Positions 34,352 to 44,954 of a stretch of DNA of 64,000 nt are shown one piece after another. The stretch spans positions 43,325 through 107,324 of the forward strand of contig JAQBUH010000006.1 of assembly GCA_027624075.1 (NCBI GenBank), given 5' to 3'. How positions within the stretch are numbered: the first letter of the stretch is position 1; each line of letters opens with the position of its first letter. The DNA comes from Chloroflexota bacterium (GTDB taxonomy: Bacteria > Chloroflexota > Dehalococcoidia > Lucifugimonadales > Lucifugimonadaceae). The translations under genes were made by a program, and so were the position numbers. The notes beneath the pieces were generated by a model that saw only the letters and a program-made list of their open reading frames with translations, made no database searches and had not been told where the DNA came from.

Positions 34352-35377
34352 ATGGCGGCGCGCCGGCGGGTCCGTTCCGGCATACAACAATTCGTGAATA
34401 TGGCTGCACGTTCCAAACTTCACTCCCCGGCCCCGGGCCAGGTGACCTCTACTGAGGTCGCGCTCGAAACCGTCGCTCTTTCAAAGGTCTACCCGAACGG
34501 TCGCGGCATCCGTGACATCAGCTTCAGTGTGCGCAGGGGCGAAGTGTTCGGGATGCTCGGTCCGAACGGCGCGGGCAAGACCACCACGATTCGCACAGTG
34601 CTTGACTTCATCCGCCCAACCGGCGGCAGCGCCACGCTGCTTGGAGTGGACGCGCAGTCGACCCCGCTGGCACGGGCGCGGGTCGGCTTTCTGCCGGGTG
34701 ACCTTGCGCTGTCCGAGCGAGCCACGGGCCGGGACTGGCTCCGGTTCCAGGCAGACCTGCGGGAAGGGGTCGACTGGACCTATGCCGAGCGTTTGATGGA
34801 AGAGATTGAGGCGGACGTCGACGAGCCGCTGCGCAACCTCTCGAGCGGAAACCGCCAGAAGATCGGCATCGTCAACGCGCTCATGCACCGGCCTGAGTTG
34901 CTGGTGCTTGACGAGCCGACATCCGGGTTGGACCCGTTGATCAGGCGCAGGGTCTACGAGCTGCTCTCCGGTGTGCGGGCACGCGGCGGCGCCGTGCTGC
35001 TCTCCTCCCATGTCCTGCCGGAGGTGGAGCGCATCTGCGACCGCGTGGGGATCATCCGCCGTGGCGAACTCGTTGCGGTCGAGACGATGGCCACGTTGAA
35101 GTCGCGCGCCGTCAGACGCCTTGAGATCGGGTTCCGCGGCCGCCCTCCCGTCGAGGCGATCGAGAAGGCGCAGGGAGTCATGAGCGTGGAACTGGACAAC
35201 TCCGTCGTGCGGATCGCGGTCACGGGTGAGCTGTCTGAGCTTTTGAGGGCGATCGCTCCATATGAGGTGACTGACATCACAACGGGGGCGCAGGCGCTGG
35301 AGGACCAGTTCATGTCCTATTACGACGGGCACGAGGACGATGATAAGCGTCAGGGCCGGGAGCGGACGCGCTCATGA
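34352..35377 (+). CDS. ABC transporter ATP-binding protein (ABC-2 exporter type)
   Basis: The product is 341 residues. Walker A is [10 protein letters not shown], the signature motif is [10 protein letters not shown], Walker B is [13 protein letters not shown], and the switch His follows in LLSSHV. The C-terminal 100 residues form the extra domain usual in drug and antibiotic exporters. The start is uncertain: ATG 34352 or ATG 34400, neither with a clear ribosome-binding site. It overlaps the permease gene by four bases (ATGA). Confidence 0.93.
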   Translation: MAARRRVRSGIQQFVNMAARSKLHSPAPGQVTSTEVALETVALSKVYPNGRGIRDISFSVRRGEVFGMLGPNGAGKTTTIRTVLDFIRPTGGSATLLGVDAQSTPLARARVGFLPGDLALSERATGRDWLRFQADLREGVDWTYAERLMEEIEADVDEPLRNLSSGNRQKIGIVNALMHRPELLVLDEPTSGLDPLIRRRVYELLSGVRARGGAVLLSSHVLPEVERICDRVGIIRRGELVAVETMATLKSRAVRRLEIGFRGRPPVEAIEKAQGVMSVELDNSVVRIAVTGELSELLRAIAPYEVTDITTGAQALEDQFMSYYDGHEDDDKRQGRERTRS

Positions 35378-36168
35378 ATACGGCCCTTTTCCGCAGGTGC
35401 GTCAACGACCGGCGCAGGTCAATGCTGTGGTGGGGCGCAGGCGTTCTTCTGCTGTCGCTGACCTACATGCTCATCTACCCGTCGATCAAAGAGGTCTTCG
35501 CCGAGCTTGACGAGTTCCCCGTCGAGATACTGGAGGCGTTCGGGCTGCAGGGTATAAGCGACCTTGGCACTCCTGAGGGCTATCTGACCGCCGAGCTGTT
35601 CTCGTTCACTGCGCCAATCGTGGTTATCGTGTTTGCCGTCGCACTGGGCGTTAGCTCTATTGCGGGATCTGAGCGCAGTGGCGAAATGGAGTTGCTGCTG
35701 GCCAACCCGATATCGAGGGCGACGGTACTGACACAGCGGTTTGCGGCGATGCTTGTATTGACGCTGCTGTTGGGCGCAGCAATGTGGATTGGCCTTGCGG
35801 CGGGGATCGTGCTGGACGTGTGGCCGGAGGTCAGCCACTGGAACCTGGCCGAGCAGGTGTTCGCACTCGTGCTGCTTGGCTGGGCATTTGGCGCGATTGG
35901 GCTGTTCGCCTCCGCCGCCAGCGGCAACTCTGGAATGAGTTACGCCGTCGTGGGCGCGCTAGCCGTGGCATCGTTCGTGCTCAACAGCTTCACGCAGATC
36001 GTCGAAGAGCTCGATCCGTTGAAGTGGATCACTCCGTTCCAGTACTACTCAGGCAGTACTCCGCTGGCGGACGGTCTGACCTGGTGGCACCCGCTGGTGT
36101 CGCTTGGGATTGCGGCGGCCTCCTACACGGCGGGACGGTACGCGTTCGAGCGACGCGACCTGAAGTGA
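35374..36168 (+). CDS. ABC-2 type permease
   Basis: This integral membrane subunit has 264 residues and about six hydrophobic segments, the first near residue 20 (VLLLSLTYMLIYP) and the others between 70 and 255. The SIAGSERSGEMELLLANPISR stretch between the second and third segments is typical of ABC-2 exporters of the YhgE/NatB type. It is translationally coupled to the ATPase. The exported compound is unknown. Its last 140 bases are overlapped on the opposite strand by the response regulator's tail. Confidence 0.92.
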   Translation: MNTALFRRCVNDRRRSMLWWGAGVLLLSLTYMLIYPSIKEVFAELDEFPVEILEAFGLQGISDLGTPEGYLTAELFSFTAPIVVIVFAVALGVSSIAGSERSGEMELLLANPISRATVLTQRFAAMLVLTLLLGAAMWIGLAAGIVLDVWPEVSHWNLAEQVFALVLLGWAFGAIGLFASAASGNSGMSYAVVGALAVASFVLNSFTQIVEELDPLKWITPFQYYSGSTPLADGLTWWHPLVSLGIAAASYTAGRYAFERRDLK

Positions 36169-36865
36169 GCGAGGGTCCGGCAAAAGTTCCCGGCCGTGCC
36201 CACTCATCGATAACGATCATGCCCTCTTCAGCGGCCCTGGCGATCGCAGCGTCGCGGTCTGTCACTCCCAGCTTTGCGAACGAGCGCGCCAGGTGCATCT
36301 GAACCAGTTTCCTCTCCAATTGAAGCCGTGACGCTATCTCCTGGTTGGTTGCGCCATCTGCCATCATCTGAAGCACTTCGGCCTCGACGGACGACAGGTC
36401 GCCGGACGCCTCGCTCCCGATGTAGGCGGTCGGCACGCTGGCGACGAGTGACTCCGAGAATACGTTCTTACCCGCGACCACTTTTTCGATAGCCTCGACG
36501 ATCTGGCCGGGAGGCGTGTCCTTGAGGAGATAACCGTCGACACCCGCCTCGATCATGGCTCGCAGGTATGGCTCCTGGGCGTGGTTGGTAAGGATGACGA
36601 TCTTGAGGCCGGACCGCATTGCACGCAGGTCGTTGGCGACCTCTATGCCACTGCGGCCGCCCTTGAGACGGATGTCCAGCATGACCAGGTCCGGCGATAG
36701 CATCTCGACAGCAGAGATGGCGTCATCTGCGTTGTCTGCCTCTCCGACTATCGTGAAGCCTTCGACTTTCTCGAGCGCGGCCCGGAGACCCTGCCGGACG
36801 ATCGGGTGGTCGTCCACGATCATCACCCGGTATGGCGTCGTCTCTTCTGGCACTGGCTGCAGCAA
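36029..36865 (-). CDS. NarL/FixJ-family response regulator with long tail
   Basis: The product is 278 residues. The receiver domain (MIVDDHPIVRQGL, phospho-acceptor Asp in LVMLDIRLKGG, Lys in YLLKDTPP) is normal. The LuxR-type helix-turn-helix (SSVEAEVLQMMADGATNQEIASRL) is recognisable, but its recognition helix is altered (ERKLVQMHLARS in place of the usual SxxTVKxHL). The family normally ends near residue 220. Here about 55 more residues, rich in Pro, Arg and Ser, run antisense through the end of the permease gene. It lies 26 bases after the kinase gene and forms a two-component pair with it. Confidence 0.9.
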   Translation of the reverse strand: MLQPVPEETTPYRVMIVDDHPIVRQGLRAALEKVEGFTIVGEADNADDAISAVEMLSPDLVMLDIRLKGGRSGIEVANDLRAMRSGLKIVILTNHAQEPYLRAMIEAGVDGYLLKDTPPGQIVEAIEKVVAGKNVFSESLVASVPTAYIGSEASGDLSSVEAEVLQMMADGATNQEIASRLQLERKLVQMHLARSFAKLGVTDRDAAIARAAEEGMIVIDEWARPGTFAGPSLTSGRVARTRTVPPCRRPPQSQATPAGATRSDRPPAEYCLSSTGTE

Positions 36866-36891
36866 TCGTGTGTCCTCTTCTGAATACGGGG

Positions 36892-39036
36892 CTAGCTGGC
36901 CGCCCTGGCTTCCTCTGCCGTGAGCGGAATCGATACGATGAACGCGGTGCCGCGTGATGAGCGAGGGAGGACGGCGAGGGTCCCGCCGAGGTTCGTCACT
37001 CGCTGTTTAAGGCCACGGATGCCAAGACCCTGGTCCGGGCTTCTCTCATCTGTTCCTCCGGAAACTCCCCCGGAAGATTTGATGCCTGCGCCGTTGTCTT
37101 CGACCGCCAGTTCGAGACGTGTCCTGGTGCGTTCCAGCTTGACCCAGACCGATTTCGCATTGGCGTGCTTGCGGCAGTTGTTGAGCGCCTCCTGCACGGC
37201 GCGATAGACGGTGAGCTCGATATCGTCTGGCAGGCGCTCGTCTTCGCTGAATCCGTTCACTTCGAGGAAGGTCCTGAACGGGCCGCGCTGCTCCTGGTCC
37301 TTGACCATCCACTTGAGCGCGGACATCAGGCCGTGGCTCCGCAGCATCTCAGGGCTCAGGCTGGCCGACGTCCCTCGCAGGTCTCTGGCGACATCTTCGA
37401 GCAGGTTCTTTATGTCCTCAGGCAGCTCCATCTCCCGGATCCGGCCGAGCGCATACGCCAGCTTCTGCAGCGGCTCGTCGTGCAGGTAGGAGGATATCTC
37501 CTGCCGCTCGGTCTCCTGGATATTCTGCATCTCAGTGCCCATGTTCTTGAGCTGCTCGCTCTGCTCCTGCACCTCGCCGAGGAGCCTGATCCTGGTGAGA
37601 GCGGTGGTCACGACAGCACACACGGTGGCCAGGAGGTTTACGTCCTCATCAGAGAAGATGTCCTCATCCACCCTGGGGCCGAGCACGATGACGCGCTGCT
37701 CTTTTCCGACGTCCCGAAGCGCGCCGATGAGAATGGCCTGGTCTGTGTTGGGAAGCACCGAGCGCCTGACGCCCTGGGACGCCGGGCGCTCTACTGCTCT
37801 CAGGCCTTCCATGACCGTGGCATCCGGGGTGTTGTAGAGATGCTCGACAGTGACTCCGTCCACGCTGTAGCGCAAGAGGGCTGCATACTCAACGTCGAAA
37901 CCCTGTCCGGTGAACGAAATGGCGCGGTCAAGCACTTGCTCCGGACTGGTCTGGTTGGCAGACACGGTGCTGATGGCGCTGACCAGGTCTTCCTGGGTTA
38001 CCGCTCCCTCGTACAGAATCCGGTCGACGATCCGAAGCGCTCTGCGCCGGATCGATGAGAGCGTTGGCGCGCCTGCGAACATGAGGACAAGCAGCACGCC
38101 CTGTATCGGGCCCAGCGCCTCGCTGTTTGGCGCCAGCAGGTTCAGGACGGTCAGCACCGTGCCGTAAACCATGATGATCGCGGCAGATATGAGGGCGTAC
38201 GCCGCGCCACGGTGAAAGAGACGCCTGATGCCCATGAGGTCATGTTTGGCGATGGCGTACCCGAAGGTCAGCGGAATCAGAATGAAGCCGATGACCGAGA
38301 TCTCTCCACTCAGTATCTGCTGCCCTGACACGATCTGAGGTATCACGGTGAGCCAGAAGAACGGAATCAGGCCTATCACCGTGCCCAGTGTGACAACGCG
38401 GAGCTGTTCCTGGTTCTCTCTGTTTGCGGTGCGCAGACGGTATGCAAGCAGGGCTACGCTGCCAAACAGAGAGAATGCCTGCATGTAGAACATGCCGGGC
38501 CGCAGCAGTGGAAAGAGATCGACGACGCCGATGGCCGTGAGGGCCCACGGGACCGCGAGGATTGCGGAGACGACTATCGCCACCTCGGGGAGCCAGGTCT
38601 TGAGCCACCCGTTCCCGGCCGAGCTTGACCGGGTGAAGCTCAAGAAGAAGGCAACCATAGTGAACGTCGTAACGTAAAGTGCCGCGCCCATTGCCACGCG
38701 GCCCCAGGGCTGGTTAGCCAGCGACGCCGGGCCGATAGCCAGAGAGACGGCTGCAGACATGGCCGTGATCGCGAACAACACCGTCTCCGGTGAGCGCTTT
38801 GCCCGCAGATATATAAGTACCGACATCACTGCGAAGGCGAGTCCAAGCAGGTTCAGGCTGATCGTCTCGTCAATAAGCGATGCCGCAGGCTTTACAACGA
38901 GAGTGGTGGTCAGGTCCTCGCCTGGCGCCGCACCCGGCGGCCGGAATGTGACGCTGTCGATGGGGACGCCCGTGTTGAACGCGTCGATGGCCGGAATGCC
39001 GTTGATTAGCTCAATCAAGTTCTCGCCGGACGGCAC
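36892..39036 (-). CDS. Membrane sensor histidine kinase (HisKA_3 type), probably N-terminally truncated
   Basis: The kinase partners the downstream NarL regulator. A PDZ-like piece (GENLIELINGIPAIDAF) and about seven membrane segments come first, then a GAF-like domain, and then HisKA_3 with the phospho-accepting His in SSYLHDEPLQKLAYAL. The ATPase domain has EALNNCRKHANAK, DNGAGI and GLGIRGLKQRV. The frame stays open to an ATG at 39192, but codons beyond 39036 are antisense to a fragment of another kinase and resemble nothing. The GTG at 39036 is therefore given. The missing first membrane helix and PDZ start suggest loss of the original 5' end. Confidence 0.85.
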   Translation of the reverse strand: MPSGENLIELINGIPAIDAFNTGVPIDSVTFRPPGAAPGEDLTTTLVVKPAASLIDETISLNLLGLAFAVMSVLIYLRAKRSPETVLFAITAMSAAVSLAIGPASLANQPWGRVAMGAALYVTTFTMVAFFLSFTRSSSAGNGWLKTWLPEVAIVVSAILAVPWALTAIGVVDLFPLLRPGMFYMQAFSLFGSVALLAYRLRTANRENQEQLRVVTLGTVIGLIPFFWLTVIPQIVSGQQILSGEISVIGFILIPLTFGYAIAKHDLMGIRRLFHRGAAYALISAAIIMVYGTVLTVLNLLAPNSEALGPIQGVLLVLMFAGAPTLSSIRRRALRIVDRILYEGAVTQEDLVSAISTVSANQTSPEQVLDRAISFTGQGFDVEYAALLRYSVDGVTVEHLYNTPDATVMEGLRAVERPASQGVRRSVLPNTDQAILIGALRDVGKEQRVIVLGPRVDEDIFSDEDVNLLATVCAVVTTALTRIRLLGEVQEQSEQLKNMGTEMQNIQETERQEISSYLHDEPLQKLAYALGRIREMELPEDIKNLLEDVARDLRGTSASLSPEMLRSHGLMSALKWMVKDQEQRGPFRTFLEVNGFSEDERLPDDIELTVYRAVQEALNNCRKHANAKSVWVKLERTRTRLELAVEDNGAGIKSSGGVSGGTDERSPDQGLGIRGLKQRVTNLGGTLAVLPRSSRGTAFIVSIPLTAEEARAAS

Positions 39037-39403
39037 GCGGATCAGGTTGCTTACCAGGCCTGTCAATGGCGGTGTCGCATTCTTTGTCAGAGATGAGGGG
39101 CCGGGCATCCCGCTCGATGAGCAGAAGAGCGTGTTCGACAGGTTCGTCAGGGCGAAGTCTGAGGCGTCGAAGAAGGCGCGCGGCACCGGCATCGGCCTGT
39201 ATGTGTCGAAGATGATCGTCGAGAGCCACGGCGGCTACATTGGTGTGACGAGCGTGTTGGACGACCACACGACGATGTACTTCTGGCTGCCGTGTAAAAG
39301 GCCTGGGAGTGCCGGTGAGGCTGAGCTTGACGGTCCCGGAGGCCCTGGGGACTCCGGGGGCTCTGGGGAACCGGTCAACAGTTCCAGCCGCAAGGTGGCC
39401 TGA
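39002..39403 (+). pseudogene. Severed C-terminal ATPase domain of a second histidine kinase
   Basis: The plus strand encodes SSIKFSPDGTRIRL (N box), FVRDEGPGIP (G1 box), FDRFVRAK (F box) and RGTGIGLYVSKMIVESHGG (G2 box), followed by a Gly/Ser-rich tail to TGA at 39403. Nothing upstream on this strand resembles the dimerisation domain or sensor of a kinase. Instead, the minus strand holds a different kinase whose own N-terminus is missing at the same place. The fragment cannot work as a kinase by itself. Confidence 0.75.
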
Positions 39404-39444
39404 GCCGGGCTTGCAAGACGCCGGACAACGGGCGGCTCGCGCCT

Positions 39445-41205
39445 CTATCCGTTCTTTCTCCTCTGGCCCGCCTGGCCCGCGCCGCCGAGTTTGAACTGCT
39501 TTGCTGCGCGCCCGCCCTCCGGCAGGCCCAGCGGCATCCGCACGTCCAGCAGCAGCGGCCTGCCCTCTCGCTCGACTGTGTCAAGACCTCGCTCGACCGC
39601 CTCTGCGACAGACGACTCGCTTTCGACCTTGATGCCCTCGACGCCGAACGACTCGGAGAGTTTGACGATATCTGCGCCATCGAGAACGACTCCCGCGTAG
39701 TCGCCGCTTGTGTGCATCGTCCCTCCCGCGCCGCCGAACGCGCCCGCTACGATGCCGTACGCGCCGTTGTTGGCGATTACGTAGAGCACGGGGATGCTGT
39801 GGTGCGCCGCGGTCCAGAGCGCAGAGTCAGAGTAGAAGACCGAGCCGTCTCCAACGAGGCCAATCACAGGGCGGTCTGGCGCCGCAAGTTTTGCGCCGAG
39901 CGGAGCGCCCATGCCGAAACCCTCAGAGCCGCCCGCCGGCCTGATGTAGGTGACGGAGCCGCCGCCGGGTTTCTCGATCACACATTCGAGCGGGACCGCA
40001 AACTGCTCCGTTGTAATGAGCCCGCCGCCCAGCTTTTCGAGCCCCGAATCGACAGCGTCCAGCAGTGCAAGCGGACGGACCTTTCCGGGGATTTCGTTTG
40101 CGGCCTGCAGCCCGCGCCGCCTGTCCGCACGCATCCTGGCGGCGTTCTGTCGCGCCCACTGCCTGCGCTCCGAGTAGCGGCCGGGTTCAAGCTCGCTCTG
40201 CACAAGTTGCTCAAGCCTCTCGATAGTGCGTAGCTCGTCCGCCATCACCGCAAGGTCGAGTCCGGGGATGTTCTCGAATATCTCGACGTCCGGTCCGACC
40301 GCGACGATGCGCTTTGCGCTGCGGAACAGGTTGTAGTCGGACGGTGTGCCGGAGCCGCCGTGACGCACGCCGATGGCGACGATGACGTCTGGCTGTAGAT
40401 CGATAACCGGCTGCCGGAAGTAGCCCGCGTGCATGGGGTGAGCCACGGAGACGCCGCGCAGGTCTCCCCACATTGAGGCGACGACTGCGCCGAAGTGGTC
40501 TGCGATAGCCGCCAGCTTCGTCTCCGCGCCACTCTTCCACGCGCCGTCCCCGACGTAGATAACAGGCCGCTCAGCGTCGTGGAGCGTGCGGGCAAGCTCT
40601 TCGATATCAGAGTCCGCCGGATAGCCTGCGATGGGCCTGGCAACCGGGCCCTCAATGATCTCGGTCGTTATCTCGCCGGGGCCGAGGTTGCGGTCGTATA
40701 CGGCGATATGCACCGGCCCGACGGGCGGAGTGGCGGCCACCTTGATGGCCCGCTCGAACGCGGCGGGGAGGCCGCCCGGCTCGATAACGGACCAGCTTGC
40801 CTTGGTCATGGGGGCGGCGATGGACGTTGGGCCGGCGTTGTGGCCGAGGTCGAGCGTGATGCGGTCTGCGTAGCTGCCGGTGTCTCCGGCGAAGGTGAGC
40901 ATGACCACGGGGAGGCTGCCTGCCCAGACGTTGATGAACTGGCCCAGGCTCTGCGCAAGTCCGGCGCCGAGGTGCACCGACATCACGGCGGGATCACAGC
41001 GGACCTGTGCGTAGCCGCCTGCCATCGCGGTGACCGTTCCCTCATGCAGCGCCAGTATGCCGTGGATGTCCGGGTGCCTCTGCAGAGCGTCGAAGAAGCG
41101 CGCCTCGCGGGAGCCAGAGTTGTAGAACAGGTACTTGATCCCGGACGCCACCAGCTGCTCGACCATGACCTGTGTGGGATTGCCGGTGAAGGGTCGCCTG
41201 TTCAT
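39445..41205 (-). CDS. Thiamine pyrophosphate-dependent enzyme (acetolactate synthase-like)
   Basis: The product is 586 residues, starting at the ATG at 41205, which has a GAGG site upstream. The three domains of the POX/ALS superfamily are present: the N-terminal pyrimidine domain with the activating Glu (LALHEGTVTAMAGGYA), a central Rossmann-like domain, and the C-terminal PP domain with the TPP motif GDGSVFYSDSALWTAAH ending in IANN. Candidates include acetolactate synthase, benzoylformate decarboxylase or oxalyl-CoA decarboxylase-like enzymes. The substrate is unclear and no small subunit gene is present. Confidence 0.92.
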   Translation of the reverse strand: MNRRPFTGNPTQVMVEQLVASGIKYLFYNSGSREARFFDALQRHPDIHGILALHEGTVTAMAGGYAQVRCDPAVMSVHLGAGLAQSLGQFINVWAGSLPVVMLTFAGDTGSYADRITLDLGHNAGPTSIAAPMTKASWSVIEPGGLPAAFERAIKVAATPPVGPVHIAVYDRNLGPGEITTEIIEGPVARPIAGYPADSDIEELARTLHDAERPVIYVGDGAWKSGAETKLAAIADHFGAVVASMWGDLRGVSVAHPMHAGYFRQPVIDLQPDVIVAIGVRHGGSGTPSDYNLFRSAKRIVAVGPDVEIFENIPGLDLAVMADELRTIERLEQLVQSELEPGRYSERRQWARQNAARMRADRRRGLQAANEIPGKVRPLALLDAVDSGLEKLGGGLITTEQFAVPLECVIEKPGGGSVTYIRPAGGSEGFGMGAPLGAKLAAPDRPVIGLVGDGSVFYSDSALWTAAHHSIPVLYVIANNGAYGIVAGAFGGAGGTMHTSGDYAGVVLDGADIVKLSESFGVEGIKVESESSVAEAVERGLDTVEREGRPLLLDVRMPLGLPEGGRAAKQFKLGGAGQAGQRRKNG

Positions 41206-41471
41206 CTGGTCCTCGCGATGTCTCTCACGTAGAAGTTTTCGGTGTTTGGGCCCGGCCAACTGAGTCCCCGGTTGCGGCCCCGGTTTCGGCCATGCCAGGG
41301 AAGAAGCGTTGCGGCATCCCATGCCGGGAGGCTCGCCGCCGCGCCGTCGTTTACCCTGGCCGACGCACTCTACGCCCGCGCCATCTGGCACCGCAACTGG
41401 CCCCGTAACTGGGCTCGGGCTCGACCGCAAACGGGCGGCTCAAAACCCGAAGCCCTGTCCGCCGCCGACTC

Positions 41472-42509
41472 CTAACCGTTGCCAACGAGAATGCGGAACA
41501 CGTCCTTGGTAGGTTTGAGCATTCGCTCGAAGCCGTCCGGGATTCCCCGGTCGAGCGGGACCTTTGCGCTGATGAGTGGTTTGACGTTGACCTTGCCGCT
41601 GGCGATCAACTCAACCGCCTTCCGGTAGTCGCCGGCGCCTGCGGCTGACGATCCCATGACGGTCTTCTCGCCACCCACAGTCCTGCTGAACACAACCTCC
41701 TGCGGAGTGGAGCCAAACCCGACGATCACTGCCCTGCCGCCGCGTCGCACCCACTCAACCGCGTTCAGCGCCGTGCCGGCCGCGCCTGCGGTTTCGATCA
41801 CGACGTCCGGCCCGTAGCCGTTGGTCAGACCAGGCAGGAGCTCGGCGGGTTTGACTTCGGTAGGATTCAGGGTCGCGATCGCCCCGAGCTCAGCGGCCAG
41901 CCGCAGTGACTCCGGCCGGGGGTCGATCGCAATCACGCGCGCGCCGGCCGCCTGAAGCACCTGGAGCGTGGCGAGTCCAACTACGCCGCAGCCGATAACC
42001 GCGGCGGTGTCACCAACGTGGACGCCGGAGTTCAGAACAGCGTGAACGCCCACGCTGGTCGGCTCGGAAAGAGGCGCTTCCTCGTTCGACATGGAGTCTG
42101 GCAGTTTAATGCACAGGCTGGCGGGCCAGACTGCGAATTCGGCGAGTCCGCCGTTATCGCTGAAACCGAAGTTGCGCCCGCTCTCGCACAGTGAGGCCCT
42201 GCCCTTGCGGCAGAAGAAGCAGGTACCGCAGGTGCGGACGTTTTCGACGGCCACGCGGTCTCCTACCTGGAGTGAGGTGACTCCTTCGCCGAGCTCGATC
42301 ACGATGCCTGCGGCTTCGTGTCCCTGGATGCGCGGCCTGCTATCGCGGGCGAACATGCCGAACGGGTCGTGCTGCCACACCTCGATGTCGGTCTGGCAGA
42401 TGCTGGAGTAGGTCATCTTCATCAGCACTTCGCCCGCCACAGGCGCCGGGTCCGGATAGCCGGTCTCATAGCGAAGATCGTTTTTGCCGCGCAGCACTAG
42501 TGCTTTCAT
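41472..42509 (-). CDS. Zinc-dependent alcohol dehydrogenase (MDR superfamily)
   Basis: The product is 345 residues. The catalytic zinc region has CQTD and RIQGHEAAGIVIELG. The structural zinc loop CGTCFFCRKGRASLC has all four cysteines. The Rossmann fold is AAVIGCGVVGLATLQVL. The pattern fits polyol and sorbitol dehydrogenase-like or threonine dehydrogenase-like members. The gene reads away from transketolase across a 400-base divergent region. A perfect CTTTTCGAAAAG palindrome lies 20 bases before its start. Confidence 0.94.
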   Translation of the reverse strand: MKALVLRGKNDLRYETGYPDPAPVAGEVLMKMTYSSICQTDIEVWQHDPFGMFARDSRPRIQGHEAAGIVIELGEGVTSLQVGDRVAVENVRTCGTCFFCRKGRASLCESGRNFGFSDNGGLAEFAVWPASLCIKLPDSMSNEEAPLSEPTSVGVHAVLNSGVHVGDTAAVIGCGVVGLATLQVLQAAGARVIAIDPRPESLRLAAELGAIATLNPTEVKPAELLPGLTNGYGPDVVIETAGAAGTALNAVEWVRRGGRAVIVGFGSTPQEVVFSRTVGGEKTVMGSSAAGAGDYRKAVELIASGKVNVKPLISAKVPLDRGIPDGFERMLKPTKDVFRILVGNG

Positions 42510-42528
42510 TAAGGGTGTTGCCTTGGTC

Positions 42529-42540
42529 CTTTTCGAAAAG
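42529..42540. promoter_or_regulatory. Palindrome CTTTTCGAAAAG in the divergent region
   Basis: This 12-base perfect inverted repeat lies 20 bases before the alcohol dehydrogenase start, in the 402-base gap shared with transketolase. The position suggests an operator for the dehydrogenase. The rest of the gap shows no gene. Confidence 0.4.
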
Positions 42541-42911
42541 TGCGCCTGCCAGCAGCTTGATTGGAGCTCGCCAGTGGCGTATTAGCAGGAGATGTTACCG
42601 GTCAGGATATCGACGCCAATTCTAGCCCTAACCAGGTGGCGGATGGGGAGCGGCCGACGCAGGTCGCCGCGCCTGCCACAGGGACAGTCGCACATCACAC
42701 ATGAGCGGCGGGCGTGTCCTGCGGTTGCTCAAAGACACTTATGGCGCTCATGGCCGGCGCACGCGCGTCCCTTCGTCAATATCAGGCTAAACTCGGTGTC
42801 TGCACACACCGGATTCGCGCAGGGCAGAACAGGTCAGCCTCGCCAGCGCTCGCTCCGCACTCAACCGATTCAACTTGGCACTCAACTGGCAACAGGCGGC
42901 GGAGACAGAAC

Positions 42912-44954
42912 ATGACAACCGCAGACCGGCTCTCAACAGGCACAGGGACAGACGCCACCTGGCGGACCATCAACGCAATTCGCTTCCTCTCTGTGGACGC
43001 GGTGCAGGCTGCTAGATCCGGCCATCCGGGAGCGCCGCTGGGCGGAGCGCCGATGGCATGGGTGCTGTGGGACAGGTTCCTGAGACACAACCCGAAAAAT
43101 CCGGCGTGGACCGACCGCGACCGGTTCGTGCTCTCGAACGGGCACGCCTCGATGCTGCTCTACTCGCTGCTGCACCTGACCGGCTACGACCTGTCAATCG
43201 ATGACATCCGCAGCTTCAGGCAGCTTGGCTCAAGGACACCCGGCCACCCCGAGCGCGGCCTGACGCCGGGCGTCGAGGTGACGACGGGGCCGCTGGGCCA
43301 GGGCTTTGCGAACGGCGTCGGGATGGCGCTGGCCGAGAAGGTCCTTGCGAACGAGTTCAACAGGCCCGGCCACGAGATCATCGACCACCACACGTTCGCC
43401 ATCGTCTCGGACGGCGACCTCGAAGAGGGTGTTGCGTCTGAGGCGGCCTCGCTTGCCGGGACGCTCGGGCTGGGCAAGATCGTCTATCTCTATGATGACA
43501 ACGAGATCTCTATCGAGGGCGACACCGACCTTGCGTTCAGGGAAGACGTTGCGGCTCGGTTCCGGGCATACGGCTGGCACGTCGCGGGGCCGGTCGGCGG
43601 TAACGACCTGGAAGGAATCGCCGCAGGGATACAGGCGGGTCTGGACGAGACGAGTAGACCTTCGCTGGTGATTGTGAGCACGACCATTGGCTACGGCAGC
43701 CCGAACAAGGCTGGCAAGGCCTCGTCGCACGGCGAGGCGCTGGGCGAGGACGAGATTTCGCTGACAAGGAAGGCGCTGAGCTGGGAGTACGGCCCTTTTG
43801 AGGTGCCGGAGGATGTGCGGACGAACGCGGGCGCGGCTGTTGTGCGGGGCGCTGAGCGTGAGTCGGAGTGGGACGGCCGCTTCGATGCGTACGCGGTTGC
43901 GCACCCGGAGCTTGCGAAGCGGTTGACGCAGGACATGGCTGGCGATTTGCCCGATGGCTGGGACGCAGACTTGAGCGCGCTGGCGGGCAGCTTTACAGAC
44001 CCCGTTGCGACCCGCGCCGTGTCCGGCAAGGCGTTGCAAGCCATTGCGGCAAAGCTGCCGCGGCTGATCGGCGGGTCGGCGGACCTTGCCGGGTCAAACA
44101 ACACGATGATCTCCGGCAGAGGCAGCTTCCAGCCGGAGTCGCCGGATGGCAGAAACCTGCACTTCGGAGTCCGCGAGCACGGCATGGGCGCTGTCATTAA
44201 CGGCATGTCTGCGCACGGCGGACTGCTGCCCTACGGCGGGACGTTCTTGATCTTCTCGGACTACATGCGGGGCGCTGTGCGGGTCGGCGCGCTGTCGGAG
44301 CTTCCCGCCGTCTGGGTGTGGACGCATGACTCGGTCGGTCTCGGCGAGGACGGCCCGACGCACCAGCCGGTCGACCAGTTGATGTCGCTGAGAATGCTGC
44401 CGGGCCTGACGCTGATCCGGCCGGCAGATGCCGATGAGACGATTGCCGCATGGAAGCTGGCGGTCGAAAACCGGCACGGCCCGACCGCCCTCGCGCTAAC
44501 TAGGCAGGCACTTCCGCCGCTCGTTTTGCTGGGCGCTACCGCGGGGGCCTCGGCCGGTGACGTAGGCCGCGGCGCGTACGTGGCCAGGGACTTCGGCGGC
44601 GCGCCTGATCTGATCCTGATCGGGACCGGCTCTGAGGTCCAACTGGCGTTGGGCGCCGCCTCGAAACTGGCAGCAGAGAACATCAAGGTGCGTGTCGTCT
44701 CGATGCCATCGTGGGAGCTTTTCGACGCTCAGAGCGAGGAGTACAGGGAGTCTGTGCTGCCGCGCTCAGTGAGGGCGCGAGTAGCCGTCGAGGCCGGGAT
44801 CAGCACGGGCTGGGAGCGGTACGTGGGGCTGGATGGCGCAGTGGTTGGCATGGAGGGCTTCGGAGCGTCCGGGTCAGGCGGCGCAGTGATGAGGCACTTC
44901 GGATTCACGGTGGAGAATGTTGTGGCGAAGGCGAGGAGCGTGCTGGGACGGTAG
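42912..44954 (+). CDS. tkt: Transketolase
   Basis: This pentose-phosphate enzyme transfers two-carbon ketol units with TPP. The ATG at 42912 follows GGAGA and gives 680 residues, the usual length. The motifs are in order: [46 protein letters not shown], the TPP motif [18 protein letters not shown] with DDNEIS, and in the C-terminal half [33 protein letters not shown] and RPADADE. It is complete and apparently functional. Confidence 0.97.
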   Translation: MTTADRLSTGTGTDATWRTINAIRFLSVDAVQAARSGHPGAPLGGAPMAWVLWDRFLRHNPKNPAWTDRDRFVLSNGHASMLLYSLLHLTGYDLSIDDIRSFRQLGSRTPGHPERGLTPGVEVTTGPLGQGFANGVGMALAEKVLANEFNRPGHEIIDHHTFAIVSDGDLEEGVASEAASLAGTLGLGKIVYLYDDNEISIEGDTDLAFREDVAARFRAYGWHVAGPVGGNDLEGIAAGIQAGLDETSRPSLVIVSTTIGYGSPNKAGKASSHGEALGEDEISLTRKALSWEYGPFEVPEDVRTNAGAAVVRGAERESEWDGRFDAYAVAHPELAKRLTQDMAGDLPDGWDADLSALAGSFTDPVATRAVSGKALQAIAAKLPRLIGGSADLAGSNNTMISGRGSFQPESPDGRNLHFGVREHGMGAVINGMSAHGGLLPYGGTFLIFSDYMRGAVRVGALSELPAVWVWTHDSVGLGEDGPTHQPVDQLMSLRMLPGLTLIRPADADETIAAWKLAVENRHGPTALALTRQALPPLVLLGATAGASAGDVGRGAYVARDFGGAPDLILIGTGSEVQLALGAASKLAAENIKVRVVSMPSWELFDAQSEEYRESVLPRSVRARVAVEAGISTGWERYVGLDGAVVGMEGFGASGSGGAVMRHFGFTVENVVAKARSVLGR

